In this document: positions 26,300 to 33,400 of the stretch, piece after piece | How the letters are laid out: each line of letters starts with the position of its first letter | Numbering within the stretch: position 1 is the first letter of the stretch | Assembly: GCA_963807775.1 (NCBI GenBank) | Contig: CAWECY010000017.1 | Location: forward strand, 310,001 to 374,000 | Source of the DNA: Bog-473 sp963807775 | GTDB taxonomy: Bacteria > Actinomycetota > Acidimicrobiia > Acidimicrobiales > RAAP-2 | DNA length: 64,000 bases | Direction of reading: 5' to 3' | Program-made: the position numbers and the translations under genes | The notes under the pieces: generated by a model | Told to the model about the DNA's origin: nothing | Database searches by the model: none | What the model saw: only the letters and a program-made list of their open reading frames with translations

Positions 26300-28872
26300 C
26301 AGTTCGACTGGCTGGTGTCGGTGGCACTGTAGGTCACGACCTCAGAGGTCGAGTCGACGGCGCTGAAGGTGGCCTGGCCCTCGGCGTTAGTGGTGGCCGA
26401 GATCGCCGTGATGGTGGAGTGGCCCGAACCCTGGGTGAGGCTGACCACCTGATCCGAAATGGGGTTTCCGTTCTCGTCTTCAACAGTTGCCGTGATCGTC
26501 GAGCTGTCGGTCCCGTTGTCGGTCACCGAAATGGGCGAGGCCACCAGGGTGGAGACCAGGGACGACGCGGCACCCGGAACGAACTCGACCTGCGCCGATT
26601 GGAGTCCGGAAACACCAATGACTGAGGGCGTGTAGGTGACGTCTTGCTCCACCAGGTCAGTGACAGTGAAAACGACCTGGCCATCTGCGTTGGTCACCCC
26701 TGAGCCATCGTCCGATATGACCGAGGCACCCCCGCCCTGGGAAAGCGAAACCGCCTGACCTGGGACCGGATTTCCTTCTGCATCGAGCAATGTCACCGTG
26801 ATGTCGGAGCTGTCGATGCCGTCAGCGACCACGGTTGATGGGCTGGCCGTGGTGGTCGAGGTGGTCGCCGAGACTGGTCCAGGAGTGAATGTCACCTGTG
26901 CCGTTTGATCCAGAAGAATTCCGTCTGACACATCGTTTGCGGTGAGGGTCACCCCTTCAGCCACGGTGTCGCTTACCGTGAAGGTTGCCTGCCCGGCCGA
27001 GTTGGTCGTGCCGTTCACCGTCGTGATGGTCGTAAATGGCGAGCTGGACAGCAGCGACACCGACTTCCCCGCGATCGCGTTCCCGCTGGCATCGAGCAGG
27101 GTCGCCGTCACCGTGGAGGTTGACGTGCCGTTCGCAGTGACCGAACTCGGGGACGCAGTGACGGTCGAGGTGGATGCCGATGCTTGTCCGGCAACCACGA
27201 CCAAGTTCACGTCGTTGGAGGCGTACTGCACTGAGTAGTTGGCGTATCCCTGGTAGACGGTCCCGCTGAATGTCGTGCTCAGTCCACCACTGGAGGTCAC
27301 GGTGAACGACGACCCGATCGTCGGCGTGAAGTTGGTGTTGACCGCCAGCGTCCCAGTGAGACTCGCCGCACCCGAGATCGCCAAGTTCCCGAATCCAGTT
27401 GCCGCGCCGAGGTCCACCGTCAGAATGCCGCCCGACGTCTGTGTGTAGGTACCGGTGTCCCGAGTCGTATTTCCAGTTTCAAGGATGACATTGCCGCTGT
27501 TGACCAGCGAGCCCCCCGAGATGGTGGTGCCATTGCTGGCATTCACCTGCGAGTCGATGGTCCCGTCGTTGGTGAGGGTGCCGGTCAGGGACAGGGTGGA
27601 TGCGGGCTCGAGATCGATGGTGCCGAGGTTCGGCGTCGAGCCCGGCGTGATCCCGGCAGCCGCACTGGTCTGGAGGGTGAGGCTCTGGCCGGCATAGGGC
27701 GCCCCGCTCACGTCGGTGGTCCCGTCGGCGATGACGCTGAAGCTGGATGTCCCGCCGCCGGTGAAGTTCAAGAAGGCGTCGTTGATGAGGACTGGGGACC
27801 CGCTCGTCGTCCCGCCGTTCTCGGTGAAGTGCTCGCCCCCGCCGACCTCGAAGGTGCCGCTGTTGGCGATCGTGCCTCCGGCGGCGTTGGTGAAGGTGCC
27901 GTTTTCGTCGAAGGTCCCGGTGGACGAGACGGTCAGCGGACCTGAGTTGGTCCAGGTGGTGCTCGAAATGGCGAAGGTCCCGTTGTCGACGATCGCACCG
28001 GAGCTGTTGACGGTGCCGCCCGAGATCCCGGACGTCCCGCTCCCCGCGTCGCTCTGGATGGTCCCGGCGTTGGTGAGGGTGCCGGTCAGGGACAGGTTGG
28101 ATCCGGGTGAGAATTCGATGGTGCCGAGGTTCGGCGTCGAGCCCGGCGTGATCCCGGCAGCCGCACTGGTCTGGAGGGTGAGGCTCTGGCCGGCATAGGG
28201 AGCCCCGCTCACGTCGGTGGTCCCGTCGGCGATGACGCTGAAGCTGGATGTCCCGCCCCCGGTGAAGTTCAAGAAGGCGTCGTTGATCAGGACTGGGGAC
28301 CCGCTCGTCGTCCCGCCGTTCTCGGTGAAGTGCTCGCCTCCGCCGACCTCGAAGGTGCCGCTGTTGGCGATCGTGCCTCCGGCCGCGTTGGTGAAGGTCC
28401 CGTTTTCGTCGAAGGTCCCGGTGGACGAGACGGTCAGCGGACCCGAGTTGGTCCAGGTGGTGCTCGAAATGGCCAGGGTCCCGTTGTCGACGATCGCACC
28501 GGAGCTGTTGACGGTGCCGCCCGAGATCCCGGCCGTCCCGCTCCCCGCGTCGATCTGGATGGTCCCCTCGTTGGTGAGGGTGCCGGACACGGACAAGGTG
28601 GATCCGGGCGAAAGTTCGATGGTGCCACTGTTCGTACCCGGATTGATACTGAGATTGGCGTTCGATTGGAGAATCAACGTCTGACCAGAGAATGGCGTCC
28701 CGGTCACGTCGGAGGTCCCGTCGGCGAGGACGCTGAAGCTGGAAGTCCCGCCCCCGGTCAAGTTCAAGGAGGCGTCGTTGATCAGGACTGGGGACCCGCT
28801 CGTCGTCCCGCCGTTCTCGGTGAAGTGTTCGCCCCGACCGACCTCGAAGGTGCCGCTGTTGGCGATCGTGAC
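26296..28872 (-). CDS. Fragment of the giant protein: last solenoid repeats and first Big_1-like repeats
   Basis: This frame continues the homology after a short stretch (about 28872-29105) read in a third frame. It holds three solenoid-like repeats. A closing beta domain follows (about 27190-27480; contains GGILTVDLGAATGFGNL and SSFTVTSSGGLSTTFSG) and resembles the capping region after bacterial beta-helices. Then come three divergent Big_1-like repeats, the first of the long array. It ends at a TGA at 26296 caused by a 1-nt deletion relative to sister copies. There is no start codon of its own that makes biological sense. Confidence 0.65.
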   Translation of the reverse strand, partial: VTIANSGTFEVGRGEHFTENGGTTSGSPVLINDASLNLTGGGTSSFSVLADGTSDVTGTPFSGQTLILQSNANLSINPGTNSGTIELSPGSTLSVSGTLTNEGTIQIDAGSGTAGISGGTVNSSGAIVDNGTLAISSTTWTNSGPLTVSSTGTFDENGTFTNAAGGTIANSGTFEVGGGEHFTENGGTTSGSPVLINDAFLNFTGGGTSSFSVIADGTTDVSGAPYAGQSLTLQTSAAAGITPGSTPNLGTIEFSPGSNLSLTGTLTNAGTIQSDAGSGTSGISGGTVNSSGAIVDNGTFAISSTTWTNSGPLTVSSTGTFDENGTFTNAAGGTIANSGTFEVGGGEHFTENGGTTSGSPVLINDAFLNFTGGGTSSFSVIADGTTDVSGAPYAGQSLTLQTSAAAGITPGSTPNLGTIDLEPASTLSLTGTLTNDGTIDSQVNASNGTTISGGSLVNSGNVILETGNTTRDTGTYTQTSGGILTVDLGAATGFGNLAISGAASLTGTLAVNTNFTPTIGSSFTVTSSGGLSTTFSGTVYQGYANYSVQYASNDVNLVVVAGQASASTSTVTASPSSVTANGTSTSTVTATLLDASGNAIAGKSVSLLSSSPFTTITTVNGTTNSAGQATFTVSDTVAEGVTLTANDVSDGILLDQTAQVTFTPGPVSATTSTTTASPSTVVADGIDSSDITVTLLDAEGNPVPGQAVSLSQGGGASVISDDGSGVTNADGQVVFTVTDLVEQDVTYTPSVIGVSGLQSAQVEFVPGAASSLVSTLVASPISVTDNGTDSSTITATVEDENGNPISDQVVSLTQGSGHSTITAISATTNAEGQATFSAVDSTSEVVTYSATDTSQSNC

Positions 28873-30470
28873 CCTCCGGCGGCGTTGGTGAAGGTGCCGT
28901 TTTCGTCGAAGGTCCCGGTGGAGGAGACGGTCAGCGGACCTGAGTTGGTCCAGGTGGTGCTCGAAATGGCGAAGGTCCCGTTGTCGACGATCGCACCGGA
29001 GCTGTTGACGGTGCCGCCCGAGATCCCGGACGTCCCGCTCCCCGCGTCGCTCTGGATGGTCCCGGCGTTGGTGAGGGTGCCGGTCAGGGACAGGTTGGAT
29101 GCGGGTAGAGTTCGATGGTGCCGAGGTTCGGAGTCGAGCCCGGCGTGATCGCGGCAGCGGCACTGGTCTGGAGGGTGAGGCTCTGGCCGGCATAGGGCGC
29201 CCCGCTCACGTCGGTGGTCCCGTCGGCGATGACGCTGAAGCTGGATGTCCCGCCCCCGGTGAAGTTCAAGAAGGCGTCGTTGATGAGAATCGGCGAACCG
29301 CTCGTTGTCCCGCCGTTCTCGGTGAAGTGTTCGCCTCCGCCGACCTCGAAGGTGCCGCTGTTGGCGATCGTGCCTCCGGCCGCGTTGGTGAATGTGCCGT
29401 TTTCGTCGAAGGTCCCGGTGGAGGAGACGGTCAGCGGACCTGAGTTGGTCCAGGTGGTGCTCGAAATGGCGAAGGTCCCGTTGTCGACGATCGCACCGGA
29501 GCTGTTGACGGTGCCGCCCGAGATCCCGGACGTCCCGCTCCCCGCGTCGCTCTGGATGGTCCCGGCGTTGGTGAGGGTGCCGGTCAGGGACAGGGTGGAT
29601 GCGGGCTCGAGTTCGATGGTGCCGAGGTTCGGAGTCGAGCCCGGCGTGATCCCGGCAGCCGCACTGGTCTGGAGGGTGAGGCTCTGGCCGGCATAGGGCG
29701 CCCCGCTCACGTTGGAGGTCCCGTCGGCGATGACGCTGAAGCTGGATGTCCCGCCCCCGGTGAAGTTCAAGAAGGCGTCGTTGATGAGAATCGGCGAACC
29801 GCTCGTCGTCCCGCCGTTCTCGGTGAAGTGTTCGCCCCCGCCGACCTCGAAGGTGCCGCTGTTGGCGATCGTGCCTCCGGCGGCGTTGGTGAAGGTGCCG
29901 TTTTCGTCGAAGGTCCCGGTGGAGGAGACGGTCAGCGGACCTGAGTTGGTCCAGGTGGTGCTCGAAATGGCGAAGGTCCCGTTGTCGACGATCGCACCGG
30001 AGCTGTTGACGGTGCCGCCCGAGATCCCGGACGTCCCGCTCCCCGCGTCGCTCTGGATGGTCCCGGCGTTGGTGAGGGTGCCGGTCAGGGACAGGTTGGA
30101 TCCGGGTGAGAATTCGATGGTGCCGAGGTTCGGCGTCGAGCCCGGCGTGATCCCGGCAGCCGCACTGGTCTGGAGGGTGAGGCTCTGGCCGGCATAGGGA
30201 GCCCCGCTCACGTCGGTGGTCCCGTCGGCGATGACGCTGAAGCTGGATGTCCCGCCCCCGGTGAAGTTCAAGAAGGCGTCGTTGATCAGGACTGGGGACC
30301 CGCTCGTCGTCCCGCCGTTCTCGGTGAAGTGCTCGCCTCCGCCGACCTCGAAGGTGCCGCTGTTGGCGATCGTGCCTCCGGCCGCGTTGGTGAATGTGCC
30401 GTTTTCGTCGAAGGTCCCGGTGGACGTGGTCGAGATGCTCCCCCCGTTGGAGAAGGTCCCCGATTGGTTC
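27480..30470 (-). repeat. Six solenoid-like repeats of about 501 bp
   Basis: Six copies with a 498-504 bp period encode Gly/Thr/Asn-rich strands (GTFTNAAGGTIANSGTFEVG, LTGTLTNAGTIQSDAGSG), typical of a beta-helix or passenger-like solenoid. Five copies are nearly identical. The one at about 28560-28860 is more divergent (SDVTGTPFSGQTLILQSNAN). Confidence 0.7.
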
Positions 30471-33400
30471 ACCGTGCCGCCGCCGGGAACGGCGAGCACC
30501 CCGCCGGGGTAGGTCGTCCCGCCTTCCAGGGTCAATGTGCCGTCCACGGTGAGCGACCCGGTGCCGGTCCCATTCACGTTCCCCAGGAGGAGCGTCCCGG
30601 CGTTCTCCGACGGGTCGGCCGAACTGAGGGTGACGGTCGAGTTGGCCGGGATGCAGGTGGTGTCCGAGCTGTCGGGCAGACGAGGCGACCCCGTCTTGGG
30701 GGTCCAGTCGGCGACGGTCGTCCAGTCGCCGGTGCCACCCGTCCACTCGATCGTGCAACTACTGGCTACGTCGGTGACCGAGACGCTCTGCGTGACCTGA
30801 GGTGCCTGCAGGTAGTTGGTGTTCCCACCCTGATTGGCATCGATCTGGCAGGTTCCGCCCGCATTAAAGGTGACGGTGGACCCCGGCGTCGATCCCGAGA
30901 TCGAGCAGACCGAGCTACTCGATGCATCGATCGACAAGGTGACCGGCAGGCCAGAGCTGGACGCGGCCGACACCACGTAGGTACCGCCGATGCCGGGGTT
31001 GCCCGGGGGCGACGAAGTGAAGGTGATGGTCTGGGAACCCTGTCCGACATTCGAGACCGTCTGCTGGGCCTCCGGAGCGGCCGAGAAGTCGTCATTACCC
31101 GCCTGGTTGGCATCGATAGTGCAGTTCGCGGCGGCGATGAACGTCACCGTCGAACCGGAGATGGAACAGTTCCCGCTGGTGGAAGCGTCGATGCTGAGGG
31201 TGACGGCCAGCCCCGATGACGCGGAGGCCGTCACCGCATACGTCCCACCGACGACGGGGCTCGAGGGCGGAGACGAGGTGATGCCGACCGTCTGGGAATC
31301 CAGACCCACCGCGATCGCCTGGCTCACCTGGGGTGCGGCGTAGTACGTGACGCTCCCGGACTGGTTGGCGAGTACGGTGCACGTTCCAGTCCCGGTGAAC
31401 TCGACGGTCGCGCCGGCGATCGTGCACACCCCGGAGCTGAACGAGCTGATGGAGAACGTCACGGGTAAGCCCGAGGTGGCCGTCGCCGTCACCGTGTAGG
31501 TGTTCCCCGGCACGGCGCCGCTGGGAGCGGTCGAGGTGAAGGAGATGCTCTGGGACGTCTGGCCGACGAGGACGGATTGCTGGACCTGCGCGGCAGCTTC
31601 CACCGTGCTCGACCCGGCCTGGTTGGCGTCGATGGTGCACGTTCCCGGACCTATCAGGTCCACCGTGCCCGCCAGGAGCGAGCACACGTGGGTGCTGCTC
31701 GGGTCGACGCTCAAGCTGACGGTCAAACCCGAGCTCGAGGTGGCAGCGACGGAGTAGGTGTTCCCCACCACGGGGCTGCTGGGGGGTGTCGTGGTGAATG
31801 AGATCGTCTGGGACTGCTCGTTGACGATCACGAACTGGGTGGTTTGCGGGGCGGCGGCGTAAGCCGAGTTCCCGGCCTGGTTGGCGTCGATCTGACAATC
31901 GCCCCCGGCGACGAAGTTGACGGTCGAACCGGCGATGGTGCACTCACCCGAGGTGGAGGGATCGATGCTCAAGGTCACGGGCAAGCCCGAGCTGGCGGCG
32001 GCCGTGACCGCATAGGTGCCACCCACCGACGCGCTCGGTGGCGTCGAGGTGATCGTCACGGTCTGGGAGATCTGGCCCGCCACCAGGGCCAGCCCGTAGA
32101 GGAAGCCGGAAGACACGCCCGACACCTGGGCCCCGATCGGTAGATCTGCCTCCACGGGGCTTGGGTGCTCCGCCGTGTCCCCGAAGCCGATCTCCCCTTC
32201 GCCGTTGTCGCCCCAGCCATATGTGGTGCCGTTGGAGAGCGCGGCGAGTCCCGATTCCCAACCCTCCGAAATGGCAATGGCCGTCGAGCCCGCGGGAAGC
32301 GCCACCAGCGTTGGCGAGGCCGTGCAGCTACAACCGCTCGGCGGAGAAACGGTCCCGTCGCCGATTTGCCCTTCGCCATTCAGGCCCCAGCCGTAGACGG
32401 CGCCGCTGCTGGCCAAGGCCAGGCCAGTGCCCGCTCCGGCTGAAATCGCCGTGATGTGGGCCGACGCAGGGAGCTGCACACTGACAGGGGTGTCGAGGCA
32501 GTCGCAGCCCGAGGTCAATGCCGACCCGGTTCCCAACTGTCCCGCTTCGTCGTCTCCCCAGCTGTACACAGTCCCGGCCGCGGTGATGGCCAGGCCGTTC
32601 TGCTCACCCATCGAGACCCCGGTGGCGACCACGCCTTCGGGCAACGACACCTCCACCGGTGTCGTCGCGTCTTCCTCCATGGTCCCGTTCCCTAGCTCAC
32701 CTTCGCTACCGTCACCCCAGGTGTAGACCTGGCCGGTCGAGGTCACCGCCGCATCGGCGAACTGGCCGGCACTGATAGCGGTAGCCACGACGCCGCTGGG
32801 CAGATCCACCTGCACTGGGACGTCGCTGCCACTGAGTGTCGAGCCGTTACCGAGAAGGCCGCCCCCCCCACCCCAGTCGTAGACAGCGCCGTTGGCGCCA
32901 AGTGCCAGATAAGTTTCCACGCCGGCTGAAATGGCGGTGGCGGTCACGCCGCTGGGCAGGTCCACCTTCACCGGGAAAAGGCTCTCGGCCGTCGAACCGT
33001 CGCCCAACTGGCCCACGTTGCTGTTGCCTGTGGTGTACACGGCGCCGGTCGTGGTCAGGAACTCGCTGGTCCCCTCCCCTGCCGACACCTCGGTAAACGT
33101 GACGCCGCTCGGCACGTCCACCTGCGTCGGGCTGGGGTCAGACGTTGTGGTGCCGTCGCCGAACTGTCCTGAGTTGTTCATCCCGAAGGCGTAGACGGTG
33201 CCCGGAACGGTGGACAATCCGCCCACCGACATCGATTGGCTCACCTGAGGTGCCGGGCCGTAGATCCCACCCCCCGATTGGTTGGCGTCGACGGTGCAGG
33301 TGCCTTGGGTCAAGAAGGTGACAGTGGACCCGGAAACCGTGCACACGGTGGCGCTCAAGGCGGCGATCGAGAAGCTGACGGGCAGGCCCGAGGACGCCTC

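Larger units (their letters stand above)
16309..27190 (-). repeat. Array of about 35 Big_1-like repeats, 309-bp period
   Basis: Counting conserved positions gives about 35 units. Unit length is 309 bp with occasional 306- and 324-bp variants. Units between about 19,440 and 26,290 fall into two nearly identical groups. Divergence rises towards both ends of the array, the usual pattern for an array expanded from its middle. Confidence 0.75.

Noticed and set aside
22031..26332. A 1,433-residue open frame on the plus strand across the repeats.
   Set aside because: It is the antisense shadow of the 309-bp repeat array. The repeat has a length divisible by three and no stop in that frame, so it stays open without coding meaning. 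It has no ribosome site and no known domain.
16309..30470. Regularly spaced repeats that might suggest a CRISPR array.
   Set aside because: The repeats are 309 and 501 bp long with no unique spacers and encode continuous protein domains. No cas genes are nearby.
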